Source: Steroidobacteraceae bacterium (GTDB lineage Bacteria > Pseudomonadota > Gammaproteobacteria > Steroidobacterales > Steroidobacteraceae). From it: a stretch of DNA of 20,874 nucleotides. This document shows positions 8,064 to 16,377 of this stretch, piece after piece. The stretch is from positions 1 to 20,874 of the forward strand of contig JALRHE010000385.1 of the NCBI GenBank assembly GCA_023253235.1, written 5' to 3'. The notes below the pieces were generated by a model. The model saw only the letters and a program-made list of their open reading frames with translations, was not told where the DNA came from and searched no databases. Every line of letters begins with the position of its first letter. Within the stretch, counting starts at the first letter, position 1. Both the position numbers and the translations under genes were made by a program.

Positions 8064-8077
8064 CGGAATTATTTCCG
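8064..8077. promoter_or_regulatory. Dyad CGGAA-N4-TTCCG, operator candidate for dgcN
   Basis: A perfect 5-bp inverted repeat with a 4-base spacer lies 34 bases upstream of the dgcN start and covers the putative -10 element. That position suits a repressor operator. No DNA-binding protein can be assigned to it from this window; the LysR gene at 16376-17281 is the nearest candidate but is far away. Confidence 0.3.
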
Positions 8078-8097
8078 GCGCGGCGTGACGGCTCCAA
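8068..8097 (-). promoter_or_regulatory. Candidate sigma-70-like promoter of the dgcN operon
   Basis: On the minus strand a TTGGAG (8092-8097) and an AATAAT (8068-8073) are separated by 18 bases in the 97-bp gap between the Bat cassette and dgcN. The -10 matches TATAAT in five of six positions, while the -35 is poor. The gap and the strong ribosome binding site of dgcN support an independent start here. Confidence 0.3.
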
Positions 8098-8127
8098 TCG
8101 AAAAACCCATCGACCCATAGCCTGAGG

Positions 8128-10212
8128 TTATTTCGCCCCCCAGACAGCAATAGTGGTCTCCTCGCGCAACCAGCCGCGGCGCCCGTCGGACAGCCGCAAC
8201 TGAACCCAGCCGAGGAACCGGCGCTCGACGCTACCGACCGCCCCCGGCAAAACCCAGTTGCCATCGTCGAGACGGTTTTCCACCGGAATCTCGCGCAACG
8301 GGGATGGCTGATGGACGATCACGGCTTCTCGGTCGAGCGCCCCTGCATAACTGCTCAGGAGGAGCCGCGTCACCACAGATGCCGCCAGCACAACAATCAG
8401 ACAGAACGCGCTTGCACGAAATGTCGGGCGCAGGCGTTGCCAATACGCGCCGCCCAGCAACAGAACTGCCAACGACAGCACGACTAGTAATGATGCGACA
8501 TGCCAGCGCTGCCAAAGCGCTGGCGGCAAAGCGGACCGCACTCGAGCGACCGCACCGGTCGACTCGGGCAGCCCACCCTCTGAGGCGGATAGCAAACCGG
8601 CCTGCGAGCGAAGCCGCATCCACAGTTCCGCACCCTCCGCGAAACGCGGCTCCTGCAACCAGGTGATACCGCTATGAACAGCAGCCTCGGACAATCGACC
8701 GTCCGCCTCTAACGCGATCGCCAAGTTGTAGCGCGCGATGACATCCAAGGGCTCGCGCTCGACTTGCTCGGCACTGCTCTCGATAGCCGTCTTCGCCTGC
8801 ACCGATTGGCTCGGAAGCAAACCACAGCCGATGACCAGCATGATTAAGGCTATGTACCGCGGCCACCAGTGCTGCCCTTGCAGCAGACGTCGAAGTTCGA
8901 ATGGCGGTGGCGCAGCCAATGCGGCCAGTGCTCGCGCTGCCCGAGTAGCCCAATCTGACGGTAGGCGCAATGTCGGACCGTAGAGCGCCGCGTCGCTCTC
9001 TACCCAAAGCGCATGCCAAGGGTCACAACCCCGAATATCAGCGGCAGTCGGAGCACACCCGAATACGCGCCATCTTTCGGCCACCGCATGTTGCCATTGG
9101 CGCAACTCGCGGGCGGAGCTCGCCGCCAATGGCATCGCCGTATCGACGCGAACCAATCGCCGAGTCAAACGGCGTAGGCGCCGATGGGCTGCGCGCACGG
9201 GTCGCTCAGGGTCGAGCTGCCAGGCGCGTAAGCACGCCAGAGCCATCCACAGCAGCGCAACGCCGAGCGCTCCAATGATCGATCCTTGATCGAATCGATC
9301 GGATGCCAGCGGCGACATCGCGTATCGACTGCCACTCAAAGGTTTGATCACATCGATAGTCTCATCGAGCAGATCATCGGTGAATGCAGCTGAACTCGCC
9401 GATGGACCGCTTGCCACGAGCGTCATCTCCGGTGATTCGAGCGTCAGATATTTCCCCGAGACGGGATCGAAGATCGGCAACTCGACCGAGGGCAGACGAT
9501 ACGTTCCAGGCTCCGTAACGACGAAGCTCAAGGATTCTCGGCGTGCACGCTCAAACTCGCCGTTGGTCTTCACGTCCTCGCGCTCGGTATCTCGCAGCTG
9601 CAATCCCGCGGGCAACGTTCGTGTCGGCAACGCCGCCAACATGGGCCAGTTGCCACGCCCGCTGAGTGAGATTGTCCAGGTGACCAGCTCGCCGGTTTCA
9701 ACCCGAGCACGATCAAGATTCGCAGTGAGCTGAAATTGGCCGACGGCACCGCGAAAGCCCGACGGTGCTGCAGGCAAGCGACGCACCGCCAAAGCTCCCA
9801 ACTGACTTCGCGCTTGGATCGGCTCAAGAATCGCCCGCGTATAGTCGCCGTTGGACACACTCCCGGTTTGCATCAGGAAACCCAAGCTCGCCGGCGGCAA
9901 GTCGATACGACCTGAGCGGGACGCCATGACGTAGCGCTTGAAAGTGATGACGCTGATCGCGTCCGATGGACTATCGGTCAGAACGGGTTTGAACCACGCT
10001 TCCGCCGCCAAAGGCTCCACGCTCCACACCAACTCGCCACTCAAGGCACGAAAAGCCTCGCGATCGACGCGCCACTGCAAGCCCAACTCGAACACTTCAC
10101 CCGCCCATACGGGGCGATCCGGCAAGACATACGATCCTTCCACCGACGTCGCTGCGAGCGCTGCAGGCGTCAGGGTCAAAAGCATCGCGGCGAAAATCGA
10201 ACGAAGCCTCAC
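8128..10212 (-). CDS. BatD-BatE-like fusion protein (exported, TPR and SH3 tail)
   Basis: A 694-residue membrane-anchored periplasmic protein. After a signal peptide (1-20), residues about 22-270 form BatD-like beta-sandwich repeats, followed by a membrane segment (about 311-330) and an arginine-rich, helical cytoplasmic region (about 335-450). Residues 452-473 look like a buried signal peptide ending S-V-Q-A-K. A TPR-like helical pair (about 480-520), two membrane segments (about 571-588 and 601-620) and a bacterial SH3-type domain (about 629-690) then follow, the layout of BatE. The GTG start lies one base after the stop of the preceding VWA gene. Bat proteins are linked to aerotolerance and envelope stress in Bacteroides, Leptospira and others; their biochemical role is unclear. 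BatD and BatE are normally separate proteins. Confidence 0.82.
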   Translation of the reverse strand: MRLRSIFAAMLLTLTPAALAATSVEGSYVLPDRPVWAGEVFELGLQWRVDREAFRALSGELVWSVEPLAAEAWFKPVLTDSPSDAISVITFKRYVMASRSGRIDLPPASLGFLMQTGSVSNGDYTRAILEPIQARSQLGALAVRRLPAAPSGFRGAVGQFQLTANLDRARVETGELVTWTISLSGRGNWPMLAALPTRTLPAGLQLRDTEREDVKTNGEFERARRESLSFVVTEPGTYRLPSVELPIFDPVSGKYLTLESPEMTLVASGPSASSAAFTDDLLDETIDVIKPLSGSRYAMSPLASDRFDQGSIIGALGVALLWMALACLRAWQLDPERPVRAAHRRLRRLTRRLVRVDTAMPLAASSARELRQWQHAVAERWRVFGCAPTAADIRGCDPWHALWVESDAALYGPTLRLPSDWATRAARALAALAAPPPFELRRLLQGQHWWPRYIALIMLVIGCGLLPSQSVQAKTAIESSAEQVEREPLDVIARYNLAIALEADGRLSEAAVHSGITWLQEPRFAEGAELWMRLRSQAGLLSASEGGLPESTGAVARVRSALPPALWQRWHVASLLVVLSLAVLLLGGAYWQRLRPTFRASAFCLIVVLAASVVTRLLLSSYAGALDREAVIVHQPSPLREIPVENRLDDGNWVLPGAVGSVERRFLGWVQLRLSDGRRGWLREETTIAVWGAK

Positions 10213-10213
10213 G

Positions 10214-12868
10214 TCACCAACCCTGACTTGGCGCTGGGATCACCATGTCTCGACCCGCGCTCCGCCACTGCATGCGACGGAACAACTCGGCATAGGAATC
10301 GCCCCTCTCGACTTCCCGTAGCAAGTACAACGGTACGGCGACACTGGCATCGCTCCAATCCCCCGAAGCGAACTCGTCCGCCGCTCCGCCACCGGGATTT
10401 TGTACATCGTCGATATCGGACGCATCGGATCCCGGCGGACTCTCGCTCGGCTGCGGCTCCATCACGCCAGAAGAGCCCATGGCGAGCCTGCCTTCGAGTG
10501 GCTCGTTGGCAGGATCGATCTCACCATCGTCTGCGACGACGGCCGGAGGTGGCTCAAGCAGACGTCGCAGTTGTTGCTCGAGAACGTCCCAGTCGGACCC
10601 CGACGGGTCCGCTTGCCTGCCCAACTGCACGGCAGCCAAACCATCGCGCAGCACTCCCTCGGAGATCGGGTGAGCGTGCAATCGATGTATCGCACCGTAG
10701 TTGGCCGCAGCGCGCGCCAGGCCTCGATAATCCTGTGCACTGACAACGGAACGCGAAAGAATTTTTCGGACGACCGCGTTGACTTCATTGAGCGCATCGC
10801 GCTCTTCAGCCGATTGGATCGTCTGAAGCGGACGAGGAAACTGCGCCTCGACCGGCATGGACAACAGACCCGTCATCGTGACCAAGGCACCGACAACAAA
10901 GCTGCTTGCCGTGACGACTCGTCTCGAAGGCGCCTCAAAGGCGGCGAGGCGCACCTTCGAGGGAACCTCAAGCCAAGCTGCCAACAGCAACAAGACGACT
11001 ACGCTGGACAACAGAGCGCGTCGCAGCTCATCCGCCCCTAGCACACTCGATCCACTTTGATCTGCCACGCTCTTGGGATCGGAAAAACTTTGCAGCAGCT
11101 CGCGAAGCAGTGCCGGATTTTCGTGTGCGGCCAACATCACGCCGCCGGTCGCAGCCGCCAAACGACGCAGATTCTCCGGTTGTGGCTTTGCATAGACGAA
11201 GATACCGCGTGGATCACGCAGCCATCCTCCGGCAGCATCGGGAATCGGCGCGGTCTTCTCTTGTCCAAACCCCACCGCGATCACGCGTATCCCCATCGCC
11301 TTCAGGCGACTGACATCCGCCGTCCATGCCTCGGGATTAGCTTCGCCGTCGGAGAGCAGTACCAACACCTTGTCCGTCGCTGTGGGATCGAATGTACTGA
11401 TCGCCGTTTTGAATAACTCGCGGTAACTACTGCCTTGATGGCGCAAGTGCGTCGATCCAAACGTTCTCAGTGCTCGTGCTGCGAGTGCCCGCTCCGAGGC
11501 CGGTGGCGCGACGACATGGGCCGAACCAGCGAATACGAGCACACCGGCTGCCACATCGGGTTCCAATTCACCGAGTGCACGCGACGCCAAGCGCCGCGCA
11601 CGATCCACTCGAGATGTACCCGCCTCATCGACGATGTCCATGCTGCGCGAAACATCCAACGCGAACAGGATCTGCTGCCGCGCGATCGACGGCGACGGAT
11701 CACTCCCCGCGGACAGGGTCAGAGCGATCAACACCCCCACGACTGCCGTTAACAAGAGGAGAGGTAGTCGTCGCAGCCAATTCGCTGCCGTCTGAATCTT
11801 GAATTGCCCGCTCGCGATGACGCCATTGAGCAGGTGCGATCGACTCTCCGCTCTCCCCATGCGGTGACGCCAATCGCCGCCGCGGTACAGCAGCGCCAAT
11901 AACACCATCAGTGAACCCAGCGCCGCCACGAGCAACCACTTCGACAGATCATCTTGGGTCAGCGTCTTTTCCAACTTCTGCACAACGACGAGTCGTGAAG
12001 CAACGACATCTAATGCCGCTGTCAGTTGCGTACCGTCCGCCGCATCTTGATGGGTGCCACCCGTCGCCCGAGCGATCGTGGTCAAGGTCTCTCGGTCGAC
12101 CGACGACGGTTGCTGACGCGAGCCGACACGACGACCCTGATTGTCAAAAACGGGATATGGCGCGTAGCCATCTCGACCCATCGCCACCGAATAGATCGGG
12201 ATGGAGAATTTCTTGGCGATGGCGGCAGCTTGTGGCGGCGTCATCACTCCGCTGGTGTTGGAACCGTCGGTCAGCAGAACGATCATGCGAGACCGATCTG
12301 CTGGTTCGGCAAGATTGAACTGGGTGACCGCCAAACCCAGGCCGTCACCGATCGCCGTGCCGTCCTCAATGTCACCGATCTCAAGTGTCTCGATCTGTTG
12401 TCGTAACCACGATCGATCCGACGACAAGGGCACCAAAGTGTAGGCGCGTCCAGCGAACAGGACGAGTCCCACCCGCCCTATGGATTTGTTCTCGATGAAA
12501 TCGAGCAACGCGGGCTTCAACACGGCCAAGCGATCTTGCGGTGTCGAGACGGGCGCCAAATCCTCGGCCAACATCGACGTGGACACGTCGATGGCCACCA
12601 CGACATCGGCTCCGAGAGGCCGACTGACCGTCGACTGCGCTACCCGCACCGGCTCTGCCGCAGCAAGTACCAACAAGATCAGCGAGAGGTACCACCATGC
12701 GACCACTCGCGCAGTAGCCCATCGGTCGACATGCGCTTGCCATGCAGCCGCATAGGGAATCACACCCACGCGCAGGCGACCAAAACGAAAACGCAGCGCC
12801 ATCGCGAGCGGCACTAATAACAAGCCGAGCAATGCCGGTGCAAACTGCAGATCGAGATACGCATTCAT
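10214..12868 (-). CDS. BatA-BatB-BatC-like fusion: two VWA domains plus TPR-like tail
   Basis: An 884-residue inner-membrane protein. Membrane segments at about 8-26 and 58-72 lead into a first VWA domain with a full MIDAS: DVSTS (94-98), T171 and D201. Segments at about 309-327 and 368-386 precede a second VWA domain with DVSRS (405-409) and D507; the middle MIDAS residue there seems to be serine (480 or 481) rather than threonine. After a membrane segment at about 616-634, residues 649-675 resemble a signal peptide ending V-E-A-Q, followed by a helical, BatC-like region (about 680-770) and a long acidic, proline-rich tail. The gene overlaps the DUF58 gene by ATGA and is followed one base later by the BatD-BatE-like gene. 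It probably works with MoxR at the inner membrane. Confidence 0.87.
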   Translation of the reverse strand: MNAYLDLQFAPALLGLLLVPLAMALRFRFGRLRVGVIPYAAAWQAHVDRWATARVVAWWYLSLILLVLAAAEPVRVAQSTVSRPLGADVVVAIDVSTSMLAEDLAPVSTPQDRLAVLKPALLDFIENKSIGRVGLVLFAGRAYTLVPLSSDRSWLRQQIETLEIGDIEDGTAIGDGLGLAVTQFNLAEPADRSRMIVLLTDGSNTSGVMTPPQAAAIAKKFSIPIYSVAMGRDGYAPYPVFDNQGRRVGSRQQPSSVDRETLTTIARATGGTHQDAADGTQLTAALDVVASRLVVVQKLEKTLTQDDLSKWLLVAALGSLMVLLALLYRGGDWRHRMGRAESRSHLLNGVIASGQFKIQTAANWLRRLPLLLLTAVVGVLIALTLSAGSDPSPSIARQQILFALDVSRSMDIVDEAGTSRVDRARRLASRALGELEPDVAAGVLVFAGSAHVVAPPASERALAARALRTFGSTHLRHQGSSYRELFKTAISTFDPTATDKVLVLLSDGEANPEAWTADVSRLKAMGIRVIAVGFGQEKTAPIPDAAGGWLRDPRGIFVYAKPQPENLRRLAAATGGVMLAAHENPALLRELLQSFSDPKSVADQSGSSVLGADELRRALLSSVVVLLLLAAWLEVPSKVRLAAFEAPSRRVVTASSFVVGALVTMTGLLSMPVEAQFPRPLQTIQSAEERDALNEVNAVVRKILSRSVVSAQDYRGLARAAANYGAIHRLHAHPISEGVLRDGLAAVQLGRQADPSGSDWDVLEQQLRRLLEPPPAVVADDGEIDPANEPLEGRLAMGSSGVMEPQPSESPPGSDASDIDDVQNPGGGAADEFASGDWSDASVAVPLYLLREVERGDSYAELFRRMQWRSAGRDMVIPAPSQGW

Positions 12869-13761
12869 CGGCGTTTCTCACCTGCCTTGAGCATCTTGAT
12901 GAACTGGTTGAGTGGATCGGCCGCAACATCCATGACATGACGCCGTCGTGAATCTGGCCACCAACTCGTCCAGCGTCGCTCGCGTTCGGCTCGCCATTGC
13001 GCATGCTGAGCAACAACAGCCGCATCGGATTTCACACGCACCACTTGATCGGCGATCGGATCGAAGATCGGTGCGCTCAACCCGCTCGGCACACTTCGCT
13101 CCCACGGATCTTCAACACGCAAGCCACGCAGGTCGTAGTCACGACTCCACGCACGCCACTCCGATGTTGGCGCTCCTTGCGGAATCTCCGAAAGCCAAAG
13201 CACGAGCGAGCCGCGCGGGATTCCCGTAACTATTGTCGGATGATGACAACGCTCGCAGGGCTGACGCAAAAGCGGCGGCGGCGATTCCAACAACCTGACG
13301 ACTTCCGCGAGAATTCGCCGCCGATCCCGCGTCGGCTGTAGTCGATGTTCGGTCGATCCCGATCGGTGCAGCAGCCCTACCCGTTCTCGCTTGGTTGCGG
13401 CCAACAGCAAGGCGTAACAGACGAGTTCGATCGCCACCTCGCGCTTGCTACGCGCTCCGCTACCAAACTGAAGAGCCGGATCGTCGTGGAAAACGACGAA
13501 CACGACCACTTCGCGCTCTTCGACGAAACACTTGCGATACAGATCACCGAGCCTCGCCGTGACGTTCCAATCGACATCGCGAATGTCATCACCGAAGGTG
13601 TACTTGACGACCTGGTCGAATTCCATGCCACGACCGCGAAAGATCGAGCGCTCGGAACCGGTGGCCGTGGATACGGCTCGACGGCCCCGCAGGCGCCAAA
13701 TCAGGCGTTGCAGTGCCTCTCGGGTTTTCGCATCGAGCAAGTGATTGACGGACCCGCTCAT
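12865..13761 (-). CDS. DUF58 domain protein of the MoxR/Bat cassette
   Basis: A 298-residue soluble protein of the DUF58 family. The family signature is clear at about 43-85: GRGMEFDQVVKYTFGDD, then IRDVDWNVTARLGDLYRK, with C78 and the acidic VEEREV segment following. The C-terminal half folds into a VWA-like domain that usually lacks a complete MIDAS. There is no signal peptide or membrane segment. DUF58 proteins nearly always lie next to a MoxR ATPase and VWA genes, as here, and are thought to bridge the ATPase and its VWA partners. The gene lies 13 bases after moxR and overlaps the double-VWA gene by 4 bases. The small membrane protein DUF4381, common between DUF58 and VWA genes in proteobacteria, is absent. 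Confidence 0.92.
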   Translation of the reverse strand: MSGSVNHLLDAKTREALQRLIWRLRGRRAVSTATGSERSIFRGRGMEFDQVVKYTFGDDIRDVDWNVTARLGDLYRKCFVEEREVVVFVVFHDDPALQFGSGARSKREVAIELVCYALLLAATKRERVGLLHRSGSTEHRLQPTRDRRRILAEVVRLLESPPPLLRQPCERCHHPTIVTGIPRGSLVLWLSEIPQGAPTSEWRAWSRDYDLRGLRVEDPWERSVPSGLSAPIFDPIADQVVRVKSDAAVVAQHAQWRAERERRWTSWWPDSRRRHVMDVAADPLNQFIKMLKAGEKRR

Positions 13762-13774
13762 GGGCGCGTTCCGC

Positions 13775-14731
13775 TTAAGGCACAGCGACGGAGTCGACGA
13801 TCTCCGAAATGACCTTCTCCACGGTCGAGCCGACGGCCTGCGACTCGTAGGTCAGTGCAATACGATGCCGCAATACGTCTGGCAGCAACTCCTGCACGAT
13901 GGCAGGCGCAACATGGTCCATACCCCGAAGCCAAGCGAGCGCGCGCGACGACTGATACAGAGCCAACGTACCACGCGGCGATGAGCCGTAATCGAGCACG
14001 CGCGAATCGGTATCGCCACTGGCCAGCTCACGGCTCCGCTGAATGAGATCGACGATGTATCGTTCGATCGCGGGTGCCACATGAATCGAGTCGATGTCAC
14101 GGCGTCGCTCGAGCAATTCTGCTCCGCTCGACACCGCCGCCAAACTCGGCGTTTTCGATACGCCGCCCCAGCGGTGCAACATCTCGAGCTCTTCGTCGAC
14201 GCCGGGATAACCCAGCACGAGTTTGAACAAGAAGCGATCGGTCTGGGCTTCCGGCAATGGATAAGTGCCTTCTTGCTCGAGTGGATTCTGCGTCGCCATG
14301 ACGAAAAACGGCTCGGGCAACGCGTGTGTCGTTCCACCGATGGTCACCTGACGCTCGCCCATCGCCTCCAGCAAAGCGCTTTGTACCTTGGCAGGCGATC
14401 GGTTGATTTCATCCGCCAATACGAGATTCGCAAACACAGGTCCGAGATGCGGGCTGAACGTCGCGGTGTTCGGCATGTACACCATCGTGCCAACCACGTC
14501 GCTCGGCAATAGATCAGGCGTGAACTGGATACGTTCGAACTTAAGTTCGAGCACCTTGCCCAACGATTTCACCAGCAGCGTTTTGGCGAGACCTGGCATG
14601 CCCTCAAGCAGGACATGTCCGCCGACCAGCAAGGCGATCTGCAGACGCTCGATGATCTCGGCCTTGCCGAGCACCGCCTTGCCGAGTTCGCTCCGAACTC
14701 GCTCGGACCACTCCGGACCTCTCGCTGACAT
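13775..14731 (-). CDS. moxR: MoxR-family AAA+ ATPase
   Basis: A 318-residue cytosolic AAA+ chaperone-like ATPase of the MoxR group. Walker A is GMPGLAKT (44-51), Walker B is LVLADE (103-108), sensor 1 lies in ATQNP (146-150), and EAQTDRF (161-167) carries the usual arginine-containing motif. A winged lid domain fills about 220-318. MoxR ATPases act on partner VWA proteins, often inserting cofactors or maturing complexes; the partners are encoded just downstream. The ATG at 14731 is preferred over a TTG at 14746 because GGAG lies 9 bases before it. The gap to the upstream deacylase-like gene is 27 bases, so co-transcription with that gene is possible. Confidence 0.94.
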   Translation of the reverse strand: MSARGPEWSERVRSELGKAVLGKAEIIERLQIALLVGGHVLLEGMPGLAKTLLVKSLGKVLELKFERIQFTPDLLPSDVVGTMVYMPNTATFSPHLGPVFANLVLADEINRSPAKVQSALLEAMGERQVTIGGTTHALPEPFFVMATQNPLEQEGTYPLPEAQTDRFLFKLVLGYPGVDEELEMLHRWGGVSKTPSLAAVSSGAELLERRRDIDSIHVAPAIERYIVDLIQRSRELASGDTDSRVLDYGSSPRGTLALYQSSRALAWLRGMDHVAPAIVQELLPDVLRHRIALTYESQAVGSTVEKVISEIVDSVAVP

Positions 14732-14740
14732 TCCTGGTCT

Positions 14741-14744
14741 CTCC
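14741..14744 (-). promoter_or_regulatory. Ribosome binding site that sets the moxR start
   Basis: GGAG on the minus strand lies 9 bases before the ATG at 14731. It overlaps the alternative TTG start at 14746, which has no comparable site of its own. Confidence 0.5.
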
Positions 14745-14758
14745 AACTCGCGTGCGCC

Positions 14759-16363
14759 TTACTGACCTCGGCGCAGCACTCGTCCATGCCGATCGGAGGT
14801 GACTTTGCCGCCGTCGATCGCCAACTTGCCGTTGACGAGCAGATAGTCGACACCCTCCGAGTATGCATCCGGCTCCTCGTATGTGGCTACGTCACGGAAC
14901 TTGGCGGCATCGAAGACGAGAACGTCAGCATACGCACCCTCACGCAAAAAACCGCGATCACGAACACCCAGAACCGTCGCCGTCAAACCGGTTGACGAGT
15001 GAATCGCCTGCTCGAGCGAGATGACGTTGCGCTCGAACACATAGCGGCTGATCTTGCGCGGAAATGCACCGTAGGCGCGGGGATGCTCCTCGCCCGAACC
15101 AAACTCCGATAATCCACCATCGGTGCAGGTCATGGTCCAAGGTTGCTTCATGAACGCTTCGACGTCCTTCTCGTTCATGTTGAACGAGACGATGGGTGCA
15201 CCACCTTGAATGAGCATGTCGATGGCCGTGTCGACCGGATCTTGCAACTTCATGCGAGCGATTTCGTCGAGGCGTTTGCCCTGCAACGACGGATCCGGCG
15301 GGAAACTGCGGATCATCATGGCGTTGGCACCACCGCGACGCTCCATGTTATTGATCATTTCCTTGCGAATCTGGGCGCGCTGCTCCGGGTCTTTCAACCG
15401 CTTGGCCATCTCGGCCTGACCGCCCGCCTGCGCCCACCCCGGCACCAACGACGGCTGCAATCCCGAGCCGGACGCCGCGTAAGCGTACTGATCAGCCCAG
15501 ATCTCGAGACCCTCGGCGCGAGCCGCATTGATGACCTCGATGACATCCTTGGACTTGCCCCAGACGCTCGGCCCCAAGGTCTTGATGTGCGTCACGATGC
15601 CGGGCAACTTCGCTTGACGTGAAACCTCGATCAATTCTTTGGTGGCATTGACGACGCCAACGTCGTAACTCGCCTCGTCGCGAATATGACTCGTGTGGAA
15701 CGCGCCCGGATAAGCGGCCGCCACCTTGGCAAGCGCGACCAACTCGTCGGTCTTGGAGTACTTACCGGGAATGTAGAACGGACCACTTGAAAATCCGAAG
15801 GCGCCCTCGTCCATCGCCTTGCGCACGAAATCCTTCATGCGCTGCAGTTCAGCGGGCGTCGGGGCACGATCCTCGCGACCCATGACGGCCGTGCGAACCC
15901 CGTTGTGCCCGATGGTCGGAATCACGTTGACGCCCGGCGTGTGCTTCTCGATCGCACTGAGTAAAGGTGCAAGATCAGCCGGCCCGCCACCGTCCGGGTT
16001 GATGAGCACGGTAGTGATGCCCTGGTACAAAATCGGCACGGCACCGGCCAACGGTGCCATCGAAAGACCCGGCACCGAATGCGAGTGGGCATCGATGAAG
16101 CCCGGAGTCACGTACTTGCCAGCGGCGTTGATGACACGCGCCGCCTTGGCGTCTGGAGGGATATGTCCGACCGCTACGATGCGATCACCAGAGATACCGA
16201 TATCTGCCTTACGCCACGGCATTCCAGTACCGTCGAGAACACGACCATCGCGAATGATCACGTCGAACGATGCAGCCTCGGCTGCTGGTAAGACGGCGGA
16301 CGTCAACGTGGTCGCCAAGCTGGCCGCCGTCAACACGGCGAGTTTCAAGAACCTCTTCAACAT
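14759..16363 (-). CDS. Exported N-acyl-D-amino-acid deacylase-like amidohydrolase
   Basis: From the ATG at 16363 this is a 534-residue protein with a typical signal peptide (MLKRFLKLAVLTAASLATTL... ending A-E-A-A near residue 31), so it acts in the periplasm. The D-aminoacylase-type amidohydrolase barrel shows H93 and H95 in DAHSHS, H226 in TSHIRDE, H259 in THIKTLG and D415 in TCTDGG, the usual metal and catalytic residues. The cysteine ligand found in D-aminoacylases (GNCG) is replaced: here the segment reads NPDGGG, with D124 in that place. Hydrolysis of N-acyl-D-amino acids or D-containing peptides is the likely reaction, but the ligand change makes substrate and activity uncertain. The AGGAG site before it overlaps the stop of the LysR gene, so the two are coupled. 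Confidence 0.87.
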   Translation of the reverse strand: MLKRFLKLAVLTAASLATTLTSAVLPAAEAASFDVIIRDGRVLDGTGMPWRKADIGISGDRIVAVGHIPPDAKAARVINAAGKYVTPGFIDAHSHSVPGLSMAPLAGAVPILYQGITTVLINPDGGGPADLAPLLSAIEKHTPGVNVIPTIGHNGVRTAVMGREDRAPTPAELQRMKDFVRKAMDEGAFGFSSGPFYIPGKYSKTDELVALAKVAAAYPGAFHTSHIRDEASYDVGVVNATKELIEVSRQAKLPGIVTHIKTLGPSVWGKSKDVIEVINAARAEGLEIWADQYAYAASGSGLQPSLVPGWAQAGGQAEMAKRLKDPEQRAQIRKEMINNMERRGGANAMMIRSFPPDPSLQGKRLDEIARMKLQDPVDTAIDMLIQGGAPIVSFNMNEKDVEAFMKQPWTMTCTDGGLSEFGSGEEHPRAYGAFPRKISRYVFERNVISLEQAIHSSTGLTATVLGVRDRGFLREGAYADVLVFDAAKFRDVATYEEPDAYSEGVDYLLVNGKLAIDGGKVTSDRHGRVLRRGQ

Positions 16364-16372
16364 GGTGGTCAT

Positions 16373-16377
16373 CTCCT
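16373..16377 (-). promoter_or_regulatory. Ribosome binding site that sets the deacylase start
   Basis: AGGAG on the minus strand overlaps the LysR stop codon. It directly abuts an ATG at 16372 with no spacing but lies 9 bases from the ATG at 16363, so the inner ATG is the better start and also gives the more normal signal peptide. Confidence 0.6.

Noticed and set aside
8031..8264. N-terminal extension of dgcN
   Set aside because: It would cross the promoter gap and the end of the Bat gene; the ATG at 8030 has an excellent ribosome binding site.
10400..11041. Plus-strand open frame of 213 codons opposite the double-VWA gene
   Set aside because: Low-complexity, arginine-rich translation with no ribosome site or recognisable motif, opposite a well-supported gene.
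12381..13025. Minus-strand frame of 214 codons spanning the DUF58/VWA junction
   Set aside because: It overlaps two recognised genes in another frame and has no family features.
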